A stretch of 64,000 bases of DNA from Vibrio artabrorum (GTDB lineage: Bacteria; Pseudomonadota; Gammaproteobacteria; Enterobacterales; Vibrionaceae): contig NZ_AP025459.1 of the NCBI RefSeq assembly GCF_024347295.1, positions 496,001-560,000 on the forward strand. Reading direction: 5' to 3'. The notes under the pieces were generated by a model. It was not told where the DNA came from. It saw only the letters and a program-made list of their open reading frames with translations, and did not search any database. Made by a program: the position numbers and the translations under genes. Below, in pieces: positions 17,804-28,454 of this stretch (position 1 is its first letter; every line of letters starts with the position of its first letter).

Positions 17804-17860
17804 CTAGGGTCTGTTGACCTTTCGAATAAAATTGAACCACGAAAGATCAACAGACCCTAG
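17804..17860. repeat. 57-bp palindrome with 21-bp arms, possible miniature transposon remnant
   Basis: Arms 17804-17824 and 17840-17860 are inverted repeats with one mismatch, separated by 15 bases. The outer four bases on each side are CTAG. If CTAG is a target duplication, the inner element would be about 49 bp with ends GGTCTGTTGACC, which is reminiscent of IS5-type insertion; this is inference. It lies just upstream of the DUF368 gene and downstream of malT. Confidence 0.65.
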
Positions 17861-17910
17861 CGAGAAAGCGCTTTTATTTTTTCCGTTTTTTCTTCTCGAA
17901 GCTACCAACG

Positions 17911-17940
17911 AAAAAAGCGAGCCACTACCCGTGACTCGCT
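17911..17940 (-). terminator. Rho-independent terminator of malT
   Basis: Read leftward, AGCGAGTCAC and GTGGCTCGCT (one G-T pair) form a stem with a 5-base loop, followed by six T. It begins 27 bases after the malT stop. Confidence 0.85.
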
Positions 17941-17967
17941 CCGGTTCGTCTTAAATTTGAACGGGTC

Positions 17968-20676
17968 TTAGTATCCCATTAATTGCAGTAAGTTCTTAGC
18001 GGTATTGATGGCTTCTTTACGGTTGGCAATGTTCAGCTTTTGATAAAGGTTCCGAATGTGAGTCTTGATTGTTGTCCCTGCGACATCCAACTCTTGAGCG
18101 ATCTGCTCGTTACTAAAACCTGAGTAAATTAATCCGAGCACTTGCCATTCTCGCTGGGTGAGTGGGCTAGTGCGCACAAGCTCAGGGATGTTGGGGTGAT
18201 TAACCAGATTCTCAACAAAATCTTCGTCAAAGTGAATCGAACGGCTACGCTGAGTTGTTGAGATGTCTTTCATGATTTGTTGAGCGCGGTGACGCTCTAA
18301 ATCGCCTAAACCCGGTTTATTACTCAGTTTGTCTACGATATGACCAATAATGCTACCGTCGATTAAAAAGTTACCGACCATGCCCGTTTGATTGGTCATA
18401 TGCAGCGCTTCTTCAAGTAACACTCGCGCACTGTCTTCGTCGTTCGTTTGGGTGCGCAGCACCGCTTCAACAATTAAGTTTCGGTTAGTGTCAGTGACAA
18501 GGTGAGACCGTTGAGCTTCGCTTTTTAAGAACGTTAATGCTTCCTCTGCGTCTTCGTATTGCTCTAAGATGATGTGAGCACGAACAATATTTCTCCATTG
18601 CAGCTGGCAGAAGTGGTTACTGGCTGATTCCGGCCGAACCGCTACATTTAGCCAATCATGGATAGCATCTTTATCGCCTGTTATTTGCCAAAAAAGTATC
18701 AAAGAAAGAGAAGCGTTTGCTGTCCAATCAACGTGGTAAGTGGACTGGCGTAACAAGTGTTGAATCTGGTCGATAAATTTCGACGCTTTATCAATTTCGC
18801 CACGGCTTAGTGCGAGTCGAGCCAGCATTGAGTAGCTGTGTAAGTGCTTACTTGGGGAGTGATGGCCAAGGATATCTAAGCCTTTGTAACAACACTCTTC
18901 CGCTTCATCTAATCGGTTCCAACACCAGAAGATCTGAGCTCGAACACGAAGCAAAAATTCGTGTAAAGGTACGTATTGAAGTTGATGCTCTTCAATCAAT
19001 TTAAACGCGCTATCTTGCAGCTCGAATGCCGCCTGAACATAACCTTGAGCAATTAGAATTTCACTCTGTTGCAGAATCGCCCACAGCGCTTGATGGTAAA
19101 CCTGATGCTGACGTGCCAGCTTTTCAGTCTGTTGCATCATTGGCAAAGCACGGCTTAGATTACCTATCACGTGGTTGACTTCGCCAACAACGGAGGTGGC
19201 TACAATTCGGCTGCGGTATACGGTGGTATTGAGTTGGCTCAGTGCAAGCTCTGCTAACTCTAGTGCCTTTTCAGGTTCATTGTTGTTGATCGCCACTTGT
19301 GCGCGCAGGGCGTTGTATTGACCCTGTTGTTGAGTATCCAATTCGATGTTTCGAGCTTGAAACTGCGTTTCGGCTTCTTCTAATAGCGTACCCACTTGAT
19401 TATAGCGGTGCTGACTTTGTGCAAGCCATGCGCGTAGCATGGATAACTTTGGATCACTGTATAGTTGATCCGTTGTTAACTGTTTGATGGCCATTTCTAA
19501 CGATGAAAGCTCGCCTTGGTTGAACATTTGCCACCCATGTTCACTCAGGATTTGAATAATCAATTGTGGGTCGTCAGCGCGCTGGGCGTGTCGCAGTGCT
19601 TGATGAGGCGTTTTTTGTTTAATCCATGCTTTCGCCGCACTTCGGTGCAATTCGGCTTCTTGTTGAGGAATTCGAGCCTGACGCTCGTGCGCTAAAAACT
19701 CGCCGAACAGATTATGGAAGCGGTACCAGTTTTTTTCGCCCTCTAGCGGGTAGATGAACAGACCGAAGCGATTGAGTGACTCGATCATTCCGAGCGCATC
19801 TTCACGCTGTGTCAGCGCACTGGCGAGTTCGTCATTGAAGTGGTCGAGCACAGAACATTGCATCAAGAACTGTCGTGTTTCAGAGTCTAAAAGGTCGAAC
19901 ACTTCTTCAACTAAATAATCCCAAAGGTGAGCATGGTTAAAAGTTGAGAACGACTCTGCTGACTGGGCAAGGGTGCGTTTTTGATGTTGTGCTTGCAGCG
20001 CAATCAGTTGCATTGCAGAAGGCCACCCCTCTACATAAGTACAAATGCTATCCGCCGTGACGTCATCAATGCCATCGGTCACGCGTTGATTGAAAAAGCG
20101 CGTGGTCTCTTCGGTATCAAAAGCTAACGAATCGTTACCTAACTCAATCATTAAGTCTCGAACTCGAAGGTTAGCGGTACCAAGCGGCGGCATACTGCGA
20201 CTGGTGACGACGACGGTCAGGTTATCGGGCATATGCTTTAGGAAAAAACGCATGGCTTCGTGAATATCGTCATTGTTCACTAAGTGATAGTCATCCAATA
20301 CCAAGAAACATTCTTGGTGGAATTCAGACATTTCAGCAAACAGTTCACCAAGTAAAGAGTGCAGTGATGAAAACTGGCGATTCTCTGCTAATTTTTGGGT
20401 TTTGGGACAGGCGTGTTGAGTCGCTTTGTTCAGTGATTGCAGTAGGTAGTTGAGGAAACGGAATGCATCATTGTCACTTTCATCGATGCTATACCAACCC
20501 ACATTGGGTTTATCGATTAACCATTGGGCAGCCATGGTGGTTTTACCGTATCCCGCTGGAGAGCGAAACAACACGAGCTTATAACAAGCTGCACCTTGTA
20601 GGAGGTCAAGCACTCTTGGGCGCAGTATTGCATTATGTAAGCGGCCGGGACGAGTCAGTTTCGAAGGGATCCACAT
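17968..20676 (-). CDS. malT: MalT, ATP- and maltotriose-dependent activator of the maltose regulon
   Basis: A 902-residue STAND/LuxR-type regulator. The N-terminal NTPase begins with the Walker A motif SPAGYGKTT (near residue 39) and Walker [10 protein letters not shown]; the middle holds the winged-helix and TPR-like sensor repeats; the C-terminal LuxR HTH (about 835-895) contains [20 protein letters not shown]. The start at MWIPSKL matches the N-terminus of known MalT proteins; a GTG five codons upstream (20691) with a GGAAT-like Shine-Dalgarno is an alternative. MalT activates mal promoters when bound to ATP and maltotriose. It is divergent from malP, and the shared 550-base interval has CRP-like sites. 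Confidence 0.93.
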   Translation of the reverse strand: MWIPSKLTRPGRLHNAILRPRVLDLLQGAACYKLVLFRSPAGYGKTTMAAQWLIDKPNVGWYSIDESDNDAFRFLNYLLQSLNKATQHACPKTQKLAENRQFSSLHSLLGELFAEMSEFHQECFLVLDDYHLVNNDDIHEAMRFFLKHMPDNLTVVVTSRSMPPLGTANLRVRDLMIELGNDSLAFDTEETTRFFNQRVTDGIDDVTADSICTYVEGWPSAMQLIALQAQHQKRTLAQSAESFSTFNHAHLWDYLVEEVFDLLDSETRQFLMQCSVLDHFNDELASALTQREDALGMIESLNRFGLFIYPLEGEKNWYRFHNLFGEFLAHERQARIPQQEAELHRSAAKAWIKQKTPHQALRHAQRADDPQLIIQILSEHGWQMFNQGELSSLEMAIKQLTTDQLYSDPKLSMLRAWLAQSQHRYNQVGTLLEEAETQFQARNIELDTQQQGQYNALRAQVAINNNEPEKALELAELALSQLNTTVYRSRIVATSVVGEVNHVIGNLSRALPMMQQTEKLARQHQVYHQALWAILQQSEILIAQGYVQAAFELQDSAFKLIEEHQLQYVPLHEFLLRVRAQIFWCWNRLDEAEECCYKGLDILGHHSPSKHLHSYSMLARLALSRGEIDKASKFIDQIQHLLRQSTYHVDWTANASLSLILFWQITGDKDAIHDWLNVAVRPESASNHFCQLQWRNIVRAHIILEQYEDAEEALTFLKSEAQRSHLVTDTNRNLIVEAVLRTQTNDEDSARVLLEEALHMTNQTGMVGNFLIDGSIIGHIVDKLSNKPGLGDLERHRAQQIMKDISTTQRSRSIHFDEDFVENLVNHPNIPELVRTSPLTQREWQVLGLIYSGFSNEQIAQELDVAGTTIKTHIRNLYQKLNIANRKEAINTAKNLLQLMGY

Positions 20677-20848
20677 ATCGAAGTCTTTCACCTATTCCAT
20701 GGCTTATGTTCTGGATTATCCCAATTTATCGTTGAGTGCACTCCAATAACATTAGCCTAATTACTTAAGTCTGCACTCATAGTACGTGACGCAAAGCGAT
20801 GCAGACTATGATCCTCCTCTGAAACCTTGCACTTCTGCATGTTTTTGG

Positions 20849-20861
20849 CCCTCTACGCCCT
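20849..20861 (-). promoter_or_regulatory. mal motif copy 1 (AGGGCGTAGAGGG)
   Basis: On the minus strand this matches AGGGCGTAGGGGG at 21124-21136 at 12 of 13 positions and shares AGGGCGTAG with 62756-62764 in the malE upstream region. It lies next to the CRP-like site at 20867. It may be a Vibrio MalT site; the E. coli consensus GGGGAKGAGG fits it only loosely. Confidence 0.4.
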
Positions 20862-20866
20862 ACATT

Positions 20867-20882
20867 TGTGATTTAAGTCACT
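20867..20882. promoter_or_regulatory. CRP-like site
   Basis: TGTGA-TTTAAG-TCACT matches the CRP consensus TGTGA-N6-TCACA at nine of ten positions. It is about 190 bases upstream of the malT start. Confidence 0.65.
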
Positions 20883-21048
20883 TGTCGGGCGATTTTTACC
20901 TGTCTTTATCTCCTACTGTGTACGGATTGTTGTGCAAAAAATGAGACGCAGAAAATATTTTCGTGATCTGAATATCAGATTTGGCAATGAGGTTAAATGC
21001 GTTCAGTTGACGTCAGATTCAGCCAAGTGACGTTATCGAATGGGAGCT

Positions 21049-21064
21049 TGTGATCTTAGTCACT
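21049..21064. promoter_or_regulatory. CRP-like site
   Basis: TGTGA-TCTTAG-TCACT matches nine of ten consensus positions and is about 180 bases upstream of malP. Catabolite control of mal genes by CRP is established in enteric bacteria. Confidence 0.65.
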
Positions 21065-21123
21065 TCAAGTTTTTGTTCTCAGGCAGAACATGAGAGTCAG
21101 ATCACTAACCCAATCGCGTTACG

Positions 21124-21136
21124 CCCCCTACGCCCT
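21124..21136 (-). promoter_or_regulatory. mal motif copy 2 (AGGGCGTAGGGGG)
   Basis: A minus-strand copy of the motif also present at 20849-20861, 108 bases upstream of malP. See the finding on a shared mal motif. Confidence 0.4.
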
Positions 21137-21165
21137 CCCATCTACTCCTAGTCAGTGGCGTTAGC

Positions 21166-21174
21166 AGGATGATG
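21166..21174 (+). promoter_or_regulatory. AGGATGATG element upstream of malP, candidate MalT box
   Basis: The same nine bases occur at 62770-62778 upstream of malE, in both cases downstream of a GGCGTTAG/GGGCGTAG element. It resembles the core of the E. coli MalT box (GGATGAGG). Confidence 0.45.
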
Positions 21175-21243
21175 TTTAGTTTATGGTGACCGTGCACGAT
21201 ATGTCACAGATGAATTAGAACTATTAAAAGCGAGATTTCTGAA

Positions 21244-23697
21244 ATGAAACCAACTCAGCAAAAAACTTTCGATAAAGTGTCATTCCAAGAGAGTGTTAAG
21301 AAACATTTATCTGCAACCTACGCCACAACCGTTGAAACAGCAGACAGCCGTTCATGGTATCTAGCAATGGGTCGTGCTCTTGCAGAGCTCACGACTTTTG
21401 ACCTGCTAGAAACTGAAAATGATGAAAAAATTAAGAACGCGAAAAGCGTTAACTACCTATCTCTAGAGTTTTTGATTGGCCGTTTAACCGGTAACAATCT
21501 GATCAGCATGGGTCTGTACGAGCAAATCACTCACGCGATGGAAGAGCTAGGTCAAAACCTAACGGACCTTCTAGAAGAAGAGCGTGACCCATCACTCGGT
21601 AATGGTGGTCTTGGTCGTCTAGCGGCTTGTTTCATGGATTCTTGTGCCGCTCAAGAATACCCAACAGTCGGTTACGGTCTTCACTACGAATACGGTCTAT
21701 TCAAACAATCTTTCCAAGACGGTCGTCAACAAGAAGCACCTGATGCATGGCGTGGTGTGGAAGGTTACCCATGGGAAGTCGCTCGCCCAGAACTCGCACA
21801 ACACATTGGTTTTTACGGTCATGTAGAAGTTGAATACATCGACGGTAAAGAAGTTCGTATTTGGGTTCCAGGTATGGAAGTGAAAGCAATGCCTTGGGAT
21901 CTCCCTATCGTAGGTTACGAGTCAAACACGGTTTACCCACTGCGCCTTTGGGAATGTCAGGCAATCGCACCATTCTCACTTGCGAGCTTCAACAACGGTG
22001 ATTACTTCGAAGCGCAACACTCGCTCATCGATGCAGGTAACATCACTAAGGTTCTGTACCCGAACGACAACCACGAGAAAGGTAAAACTCTGCGTCTAAT
22101 GCAGCAGTACTTCCACTCAGCAGCGTCGGTTCGCGATATTTTACGTCGTCACGAAGCCGCAGGTTTCTCTCTAGAAGATCTGCCTAAGCAAGAAACGATT
22201 CAGCTTAACGATACGCACCCAACGATTGCGATTCCTGAGCTAATGCGCATCTTGATTGACGAGAAAGGTCTATCTTGGGATCAAGCATGGGAAATCAGTG
22301 CTCATACGTTCGCCTACACCAACCACACACTACTTCCTGAAGCACTAGAGACTTGGTCTGAATCTCTGATCAAGCGTCTTCTTCCACGTCACATGGAAAT
22401 CATTTTTGAAATCAACCACCGCTTCATGCAAGAAGTTCGCAAGATGTGGCCGGGTGACGGTGAGAAGCAAGCGAAGCTTTCTATCATCCAAGAAGGTTTC
22501 CACCGTATGGTTCGCATGGCAAATCTCTGTGTGATTGGTTCTTACAAAGTAAACGGTGTCGCGGCGCTTCACTCACAACTGGTTAAGAAAGACTTGTTCC
22601 CTGAGTTCAACGAAATCTTCCCAGGCAAACTGACTAACGTAACAAACGGCATCACGCCGCGTCGTTGGTTGAAGTTCTGTAACCCAGGTCTATCTACACT
22701 AATCACTGGTAAGATCGGTACTGAGTGGCCAGCAAAACTTGAGCAGCTAGAAGGCATCGCTCAGTTTGCAACGGACGCGAAATTCCAAAAAGAATTCATG
22801 GCGGTTAAGAAAGAAAACAAACAGCGCCTAGCTGATTGGGTTCAAGAGAACATGGGTATCGAGCTAGATACTAACGCTATCTTTGACGTTCAAATTAAAC
22901 GTCTTCACGAATACAAGCGTCAGCATCTAGATTTGCTCCACATTCTCTCTCTGTACCACCGTATTCTTAACGAACCGGGTTTTGAGTGTGAGCCACGCGT
23001 ATGTTTCTTCGCAGCGAAAGCCGCACCGGGTTACCACTTGGCGAAAGAGATCATCTTCGCGGTTAACAAGATTGCAGAGAAGATCAACAACGACCCTCGC
23101 ATCGGCAACAAACTGAAAGTGGTCTTCATTCCTGACTACCGTGTCAGCATGGCTGAAATCATCATCCCTGCCGCAGACGTTTCTCAGCAAATCTCACTAG
23201 CGGGTAAAGAAGCATCAGGTACGGGCAACATGAAGATGGCGTTAAACGGCGCGCTGACTATCGGTACGATGGATGGTGCAAACGTTGAGATTCGTGAAGA
23301 AGTGGGTGATGAAAACATCTACATCTTTGGTCTAGACGTTGATGGTGTTCAAGCACTGAAAGCTCAGGGCTACAACCCATACGACTACTACAACGCTGAC
23401 CCACTATTGAAAGCGTCTCTGGATCTACTGATTGGCGATGAGTTCACTCCAGGTCAACCGGGTCTTCTGCGCGCGACGTTTGATAGCCTGCTTGATGGTG
23501 GTGACCCTTACCTATGCCTTGCTGATTTCGCCTCTTACGTGAAAGCGCATGAAGATATGAGCAAGCAATACAAAGACCAAGCGGGTTGGGCTAAGAAAGC
23601 GATTCTTAACACCGCGTTGGTCGGTAAATTCACCTCAGACCGTTCAATTCGAGATTACGTGAATAATATTTGGAAACTTGAAGCGGTTAACCGTTAA
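21244..23697 (+). CDS. malP: Maltodextrin/glycogen phosphorylase
   Basis: An 817-residue GT35 alpha-glucan phosphorylase, normal length. It releases glucose-1-phosphate from maltodextrins or glycogen with inorganic phosphate and pyridoxal phosphate. The PLP site lysine lies in EASGTGNMKMALNGA (near residue 660). Other family signatures are YLSLEFLIGR, GNGGLGRLAACFMDS and NDTHPTIAIPELMR. The genes malQ and glgB follow on the same strand, and malT lies divergently upstream, so the name malP is preferred over glgP. It begins at an ATG after a weak GCGAG. Codon use is strongly biased, as expected for a highly expressed gene. Confidence 0.93.
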   Translation: MKPTQQKTFDKVSFQESVKKHLSATYATTVETADSRSWYLAMGRALAELTTFDLLETENDEKIKNAKSVNYLSLEFLIGRLTGNNLISMGLYEQITHAMEELGQNLTDLLEEERDPSLGNGGLGRLAACFMDSCAAQEYPTVGYGLHYEYGLFKQSFQDGRQQEAPDAWRGVEGYPWEVARPELAQHIGFYGHVEVEYIDGKEVRIWVPGMEVKAMPWDLPIVGYESNTVYPLRLWECQAIAPFSLASFNNGDYFEAQHSLIDAGNITKVLYPNDNHEKGKTLRLMQQYFHSAASVRDILRRHEAAGFSLEDLPKQETIQLNDTHPTIAIPELMRILIDEKGLSWDQAWEISAHTFAYTNHTLLPEALETWSESLIKRLLPRHMEIIFEINHRFMQEVRKMWPGDGEKQAKLSIIQEGFHRMVRMANLCVIGSYKVNGVAALHSQLVKKDLFPEFNEIFPGKLTNVTNGITPRRWLKFCNPGLSTLITGKIGTEWPAKLEQLEGIAQFATDAKFQKEFMAVKKENKQRLADWVQENMGIELDTNAIFDVQIKRLHEYKRQHLDLLHILSLYHRILNEPGFECEPRVCFFAAKAAPGYHLAKEIIFAVNKIAEKINNDPRIGNKLKVVFIPDYRVSMAEIIIPAADVSQQISLAGKEASGTGNMKMALNGALTIGTMDGANVEIREEVGDENIYIFGLDVDGVQALKAQGYNPYDYYNADPLLKASLDLLIGDEFTPGQPGLLRATFDSLLDGGDPYLCLADFASYVKAHEDMSKQYKDQAGWAKKAILNTALVGKFTSDRSIRDYVNNIWKLEAVNR

Positions 23698-23709
23698 TAC
23701 TTCCAAAGT

Positions 23710-23807
23710 AGCCAAGGCAGTGTCTGTCTTGGCTCAATTAGCTTGGCGGCAAATGGATAGGTTGCCTATCACTGGCCACTTTCAAACTGATTGCCACAAG
23801 CTAATTG
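23710..23807. repeat. Structured malP-malQ intercistronic region
   Basis: Three inverted repeats are packed here: an 11-bp stem with a triloop (23710-23734), long arms CAATTAGCTTG.../...CAAGCTAATTG (23735-23752 with 23791-23807), and GATAGG-TTG-CCTATC (23756-23770) inside them. No T run follows, so it is more likely an mRNA stabiliser or processing site than a terminator. Confidence 0.55.
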
Positions 23808-23872
23808 ATGAGTAATAGACTAAATAACAACCCTACAAGATTGAAAGCGTCAGAGCGTTTTCGGAGAGAGCG

Positions 23873-26053
23873 ATGAAAGAACAGACCGTATTAAAACAAG
23901 TCGCAGAAATGGCACATATTGCCGACAGTTACGTTAGTGCGTGGGGCGATGAAGCACAAGTATCAGACGAAACGATCACGTCGCTACTGGCTTCATTGGG
24001 ATACGATACGAGCAGCGATGATGCTCTGCTAAAGTCAGCAGAAAGAAAACACAAAAAAGAGGTGCTGGATCCAGTTCTTGTCTTGCGTGATGGTGAGCCA
24101 GTAGAAGTGGCGCTAAATTTAGGTGTCAGCGCTCGTGAAAGTGAGTTTAGCTGGTGCTTAGAGACCGAGCAAGGAGAGGTACTTGAAGGCTATCTTCAAT
24201 CTCAAGTCGTTCGTGACGAGCGTGCCGAGGGTGGCCCTTTAGTGTTTGCACTGCCAGGTGATTTGGCATGGGGTTACCACAAGTTGATAGTCAGCCGTAA
24301 ACGCCGTAAGAAGCCTTATGAGATGACATTGATTATTACACCAAAGGCGTGTTTTAAGCAGTCACCAATTGAGCAAGGCAAAAAACTATGGGGGCCAAGT
24401 GTTCAGCTGTACACACTAAGAACTCAGCATAACTGGGGCGTAGGTGACTTTGGTGATCTAAAACAGCTGGTGGCTGATATCGCCTCTCGTGGTGGTGACT
24501 TTGTCGGGCTAAACCCAATTCACTCACTGTTTCCTGCCAATCCAGAAGGCGCGAGCCCATACAGCCCATCTTCACGTCGTTGGTTGAACATTTTATACAT
24601 TGATGTGAGCTCAGTACCTGAATTTGCATTAAGTGCAGAAGCACAACAAATTGTAGGCAGCGCTGATTTTCAGCTTCGTTTACAAAAAGCTCGCGAAGCG
24701 CACTGGGTCAATTATACGGAAGTGTCTGAGCTTAAAATGAGCATCTTACCTCTGTTATTCGCAGAATTTAAGGTCCGCCACCTAAACAAAAATAGTGACC
24801 GTGCCCAAGCGTTCTTAGCGTTTGTGGAAGAGGGCGGCGACAGCTTGATGCATCAAGCGGCGTTCGATGCTTTGCATGGTGAATTACATGCTGAAGATTC
24901 AGGTATGTGGGGATGGCCGGTATTCCCTGACAAATACCGTACATTCGATAGCACTGCGACACAGAAATACATTAAAGAGAACCTAGAACAAGTGCATCTC
25001 TACATGTATCTGCAATGGTTAGCCGATTGCCAGATCAACGATGCACAGTCTCTCGCTGAAGAAAAAGGTATGGCGGTTGGCCTTTACCGAGATCTTGCGG
25101 TAGGTGTTGCTGACTCAGGCAGTGAGTCATGGGCTGATGACGGAAACCTAGTGATGGATGCAAGCATTGGCGCTCCACCCGATATTCTTGGTCCTTTAGG
25201 ACAAAACTGGGGTTTACCGCCACTGAACCCTCAAGTGCTGAAAAACACCAGTTACGACGCTTACATTAAGTTGCTTCGTGCAAACATGAAACATTGTGGT
25301 GCGCTGCGTATTGATCATGTTTTAGGTCTACTGAGGTTATGGTGGATTCCTAAAGGTGAAGACGCAACCAAAGGGGCGTACGTCTACTATCCCGTGCAGG
25401 ATATGTTGTCGATTTTGGCGCTTGAATCTCACCGTTACCAATGTAGCGTTATCGGTGAAGACTTAGGAACTGTGCCGGACGAAATTGTCGATATCCTTGC
25501 TGATGCGGGTGTGCACTCTTACAAAGTGTTCTTCTTTGAAACATCAAAAGAAGACGGTGGCTTCATCTCACCTCAGCACTACGCATCACAATCAATGGCA
25601 GCATTATGTACTCACGACATGCCAACGCTTCGTGGCTTTTGGCATTGTGATGATTTGAAGATGGGTCAAGAGATTGGCTTATACCCAGATGCTGCACAAC
25701 TAGACACTCTGTTCGATGACCGCCTTGAATGTAAGCAAGGTATCTTAGATTCAGTGGCATGGCATGGTTTCCTACCGGAAGGGGTTGGTCGTGATGCAAG
25801 TCAAGTACCGATGGACTCTTATCTTGCTGAGGCACTTCAACTGCATGTTGCGGCTGGTGGTTCAACTTTATTAAGTGTTCAATTAGAAGATTGGCTTGAG
25901 ATGGATAAGCCAGTAAACATTCCTGGAACGGTCGATGAGTACCCTAACTGGCGTCGTAAGCTATCAATGAACTTGGATGAAATTTTTGCTCACGAAGGGG
26001 TAAACCGTATCGCTTCCAAGCTGACAGAGACTCGAGAAAAAGCCGGTAAATAG
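23873..26053 (+). CDS. malQ: 4-alpha-glucanotransferase (amylomaltase)
   Basis: A 726-residue GH77 enzyme with an N-terminal extension domain (about 1-160) common in gamma-proteobacterial MalQ. Catalytic residues are seen in LRIDHVLGL (Asp nucleophile), VIGEDLGTVP (acid/base Glu) and LCTHDMPTLRG (Asp). It transfers glucan segments between maltodextrins, releasing glucose and making longer chains for MalP. It starts at an ATG 7 bases after GGAGA. It lies 175 bases after malP, across a structured interval, and before glgB. Confidence 0.94.
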   Translation: MKEQTVLKQVAEMAHIADSYVSAWGDEAQVSDETITSLLASLGYDTSSDDALLKSAERKHKKEVLDPVLVLRDGEPVEVALNLGVSARESEFSWCLETEQGEVLEGYLQSQVVRDERAEGGPLVFALPGDLAWGYHKLIVSRKRRKKPYEMTLIITPKACFKQSPIEQGKKLWGPSVQLYTLRTQHNWGVGDFGDLKQLVADIASRGGDFVGLNPIHSLFPANPEGASPYSPSSRRWLNILYIDVSSVPEFALSAEAQQIVGSADFQLRLQKAREAHWVNYTEVSELKMSILPLLFAEFKVRHLNKNSDRAQAFLAFVEEGGDSLMHQAAFDALHGELHAEDSGMWGWPVFPDKYRTFDSTATQKYIKENLEQVHLYMYLQWLADCQINDAQSLAEEKGMAVGLYRDLAVGVADSGSESWADDGNLVMDASIGAPPDILGPLGQNWGLPPLNPQVLKNTSYDAYIKLLRANMKHCGALRIDHVLGLLRLWWIPKGEDATKGAYVYYPVQDMLSILALESHRYQCSVIGEDLGTVPDEIVDILADAGVHSYKVFFFETSKEDGGFISPQHYASQSMAALCTHDMPTLRGFWHCDDLKMGQEIGLYPDAAQLDTLFDDRLECKQGILDSVAWHGFLPEGVGRDASQVPMDSYLAEALQLHVAAGGSTLLSVQLEDWLEMDKPVNIPGTVDEYPNWRRKLSMNLDEIFAHEGVNRIASKLTETREKAGK

Positions 26054-26163
26054 TGTCATTGAGTGACTGGAATATAGGTGGCTTTTTGCTTATGGCTTAT
26101 GAAACTACAACCTCGGTCACTCAATAATGAATGCTCATCTGATAGAATAAATTGTCATAATAT

Positions 26164-26189
26164 TGCCCGCATCAAGAGCGGGCATTTTT
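26164..26189 (+). terminator. Terminator between malQ and glgB
   Basis: TGCCCGC and GCGGGCA form a 7-bp stem with a 7-base loop followed by five T. It is 40 bases ahead of the likely glgB start, so it may reduce read-through into glgB. Confidence 0.82.
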
Positions 26190-26228
26190 GTATTATATTT
26201 TTTGAATGTTTGGTTAGGGAGAAAGGTT

Positions 26229-28421
26229 TTGGAACTAAGTTCGATTTCAAAGCAAAAACAAATATATACCCAACTATCACAGGCTTGCTTCACTGACCCA
26301 TTTGCGTTTTTAGGTCCTTACTTACCTTCTGATCAAGGTGCATTAAGAGTATGGATTCCCGGGGCAAATAAAGTCGAGTTGATCATTGGAAAGGAACCAC
26401 GTGTTGAGTTAGTGCGAGAGGGGGAAAGTGGTTTCATCCTTAAGCAAGAAAGAGACTTACGTTACACACACTACAAACTTGCGGTGGATTGGTCCGGTGT
26501 CGAACAGATCATCGATGATCCATACCAGTACCATGATCTGTATATGAGTTACGAAGATCTTCATACACCTAAAGAGATGTATCATCACATGGGGGCTCAG
26601 TTTATTACGCTAGAGCGTGATGGACAGACGATTTCAGGTACGCGTTTCTTGGTGTACGCACCGCATGCAACTGCGGCAAGCTTGGTGGGTAACTTCAACG
26701 CTTGGGATGGTCGCCGCCACCCAATGCAACGCCTAGATTATGGTCTGTGGGGGCTATTCATTCCTGAACTGGAAGAAGGCGCTCAATACAAGTTTGAATT
26801 AAAAGGACCACATGGAGAAGGCTTACCGCATAAATCCGACCCATGGGGTTTCTACTCAGAGCAGTACCCTTCATTTTCATCGGTGACTTACGATCATGCT
26901 CGCTACCAGTGGCAAGATGCACAGTGGCAAAATCGCCCAGTGACGCAAAAACGTAAAGAAGCACTTTCCTTCTATGAATTACATGCAGGTTCTTGGAAAC
27001 GTAATGCTGAAGGTGAATTCTTAAATTACCGTGAGCTAGCCGCCGAGTTAATCCCATACTTGACGGATCTTGGCTACACACACGTCGAATTAATGCCGGT
27101 TTCAGAACACCCATTCTATGGTTCTTGGGGCTATCAGCCAATTGGTCTTTTTGCGCCAACGAGTCGTTTCGGCTCTCCGGATGACTTCAAATACTTCGTT
27201 GACCAATGTCACCAAGCCGGTCTAGGTGTCGTTTTAGATTGGGTTCCTGCCCACTTCCCAAGTGACGATCACGGCTTAGCGAACTTCGATGGTACACCAT
27301 TATTTCATGATCCAGACCCTCGTCGTGGTTGGCACCAAGATTGGAACTCGTACATTTACGATTTAGGCAAAGAGCATGTTCGTCGTTTTTTGGTTTCTAA
27401 TGCATTGTACTGGTTCGAGCAATTCCACATTGATGGCATTCGTGTTGATGCAGTCGCTTCGATGTTGTACCTCGATTACTCGCGTAGCCACGATCAATGG
27501 ATTCCAAATGCAGACGGTGGCAACGAAAACTATGACGCTATCGCGACCCTGAAGTGGATGAACGAAGAAGTTTATAAACACTTCCCGAATGCAATGACGA
27601 TTGCTGAAGAGTCGACGGCTTTCCCTGGTGTTTCAGCCCCGACTTTTATGGGCGGTTTAGGCTTTGGTTTTAAGTGGAACATGGGCTGGATGCACGATAG
27701 CTTGTCTTACATTCAAGAAGACCCAATCAATCGAAAATATCACCACGATACGATTACTTTCCCGTTGGTTTATGCCCATAGTGAGAACTACGTATTGCCT
27801 CTGTCTCATGACGAGGTCGTGTACGGTAAGGGGGCAATCCATAATAAGATGCCTGGTGATGAATGGCAGCAAACAGCAAACCTACGTGCTTATATGGGTT
27901 ATATGTATGCGCAGCCGGGTAAAAAGTTAAACTTCATGGGATCTGAATTTGGTCAGACGGCTGAATGGAACCATGATGATCAATTACAGTGGTTCTTACT
28001 CGACTTTGAGCGTCATCAAGGTGTACTGCGCTTAACTAAAGATTTGAATAATCTATACCGTTCTGAAGTCGCGATGCATGATCTTGATTTTGACCCGAAC
28101 GGTTTTGAGTGGCGGCTACAAGATTCTGCACAAGCGAGCATTTTAGCTCATGAGCGTATCAGTGAATCTGGTGAACGTGTATTGGCTGTATCGAACTTTA
28201 CGCCTGTGCCTCACGAGCACTTCCGTTTAGGCGTTCCTGCGCAAGGACAATATTCACTGCTGCTTAATACTGACTCGGTTGATTACGCCGGCAGTGGTTT
28301 TGAAGTGAAGCCGATTGCAGAGATCGAATCAGTAGAAAGCCAAGGCTTAGGTACTTCTATTGAGCTACGCCTACCACCGTTATCGACGGTTTTTTATAAA
28401 TTGCACTCGTTTAAAAGCTAA
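26229..28421 (+). CDS. glgB: 1,4-alpha-glucan branching enzyme
   Basis: A 730-residue protein with CBM48 domains (about 20-210), a GH13 catalytic barrel and a C-terminal all-beta domain. The catalytic residues sit in DGIRVDAV (Asp nucleophile), TIAEEST (Glu) and [11 protein letters not shown] (Asp). It cuts alpha-1,4 glucan and rejoins segments as alpha-1,6 branches in glycogen. The likely start is the TTG at 26229 (Met-Glu-Leu-Ser-Ser), because GGAG at 26218-26221 is 7 bases upstream; the frame runs back through the terminator at 26164, which cannot be coding start. The unusual start codon and the terminator both suggest lower output than malP and malQ. Confidence 0.92.
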   Translation: MELSSISKQKQIYTQLSQACFTDPFAFLGPYLPSDQGALRVWIPGANKVELIIGKEPRVELVREGESGFILKQERDLRYTHYKLAVDWSGVEQIIDDPYQYHDLYMSYEDLHTPKEMYHHMGAQFITLERDGQTISGTRFLVYAPHATAASLVGNFNAWDGRRHPMQRLDYGLWGLFIPELEEGAQYKFELKGPHGEGLPHKSDPWGFYSEQYPSFSSVTYDHARYQWQDAQWQNRPVTQKRKEALSFYELHAGSWKRNAEGEFLNYRELAAELIPYLTDLGYTHVELMPVSEHPFYGSWGYQPIGLFAPTSRFGSPDDFKYFVDQCHQAGLGVVLDWVPAHFPSDDHGLANFDGTPLFHDPDPRRGWHQDWNSYIYDLGKEHVRRFLVSNALYWFEQFHIDGIRVDAVASMLYLDYSRSHDQWIPNADGGNENYDAIATLKWMNEEVYKHFPNAMTIAEESTAFPGVSAPTFMGGLGFGFKWNMGWMHDSLSYIQEDPINRKYHHDTITFPLVYAHSENYVLPLSHDEVVYGKGAIHNKMPGDEWQQTANLRAYMGYMYAQPGKKLNFMGSEFGQTAEWNHDDQLQWFLLDFERHQGVLRLTKDLNNLYRSEVAMHDLDFDPNGFEWRLQDSAQASILAHERISESGERVLAVSNFTPVPHEHFRLGVPAQGQYSLLLNTDSVDYAGSGFEVKPIAEIESVESQGLGTSIELRLPPLSTVFYKLHSFKS

Positions 28422-28454
28422 ATCAATTCAAAAATTTAATGAATTGAGACCATG

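Larger units (their letters stand above)
20692..21243. other. malT-malP divergent control region
   Basis: No gene. It holds two good CRP-like sites (20867-20882, 21049-21064), weaker ones at 21091-21106 and 21193-21208, two copies of a motif reading AGGGCGTAG on the minus strand (20849-20861, 21124-21136), and AGGATGATG at 21166-21174, 70 bases before malP. This fits CRP- and MalT-dependent control in both directions. Confidence 0.6.

Noticed and set aside
26078..26296. Plus-strand 72-codon frame between malQ and glgB
   Set aside because: It crosses the malQ-glgB terminator and the true glgB start and is not protein-like.
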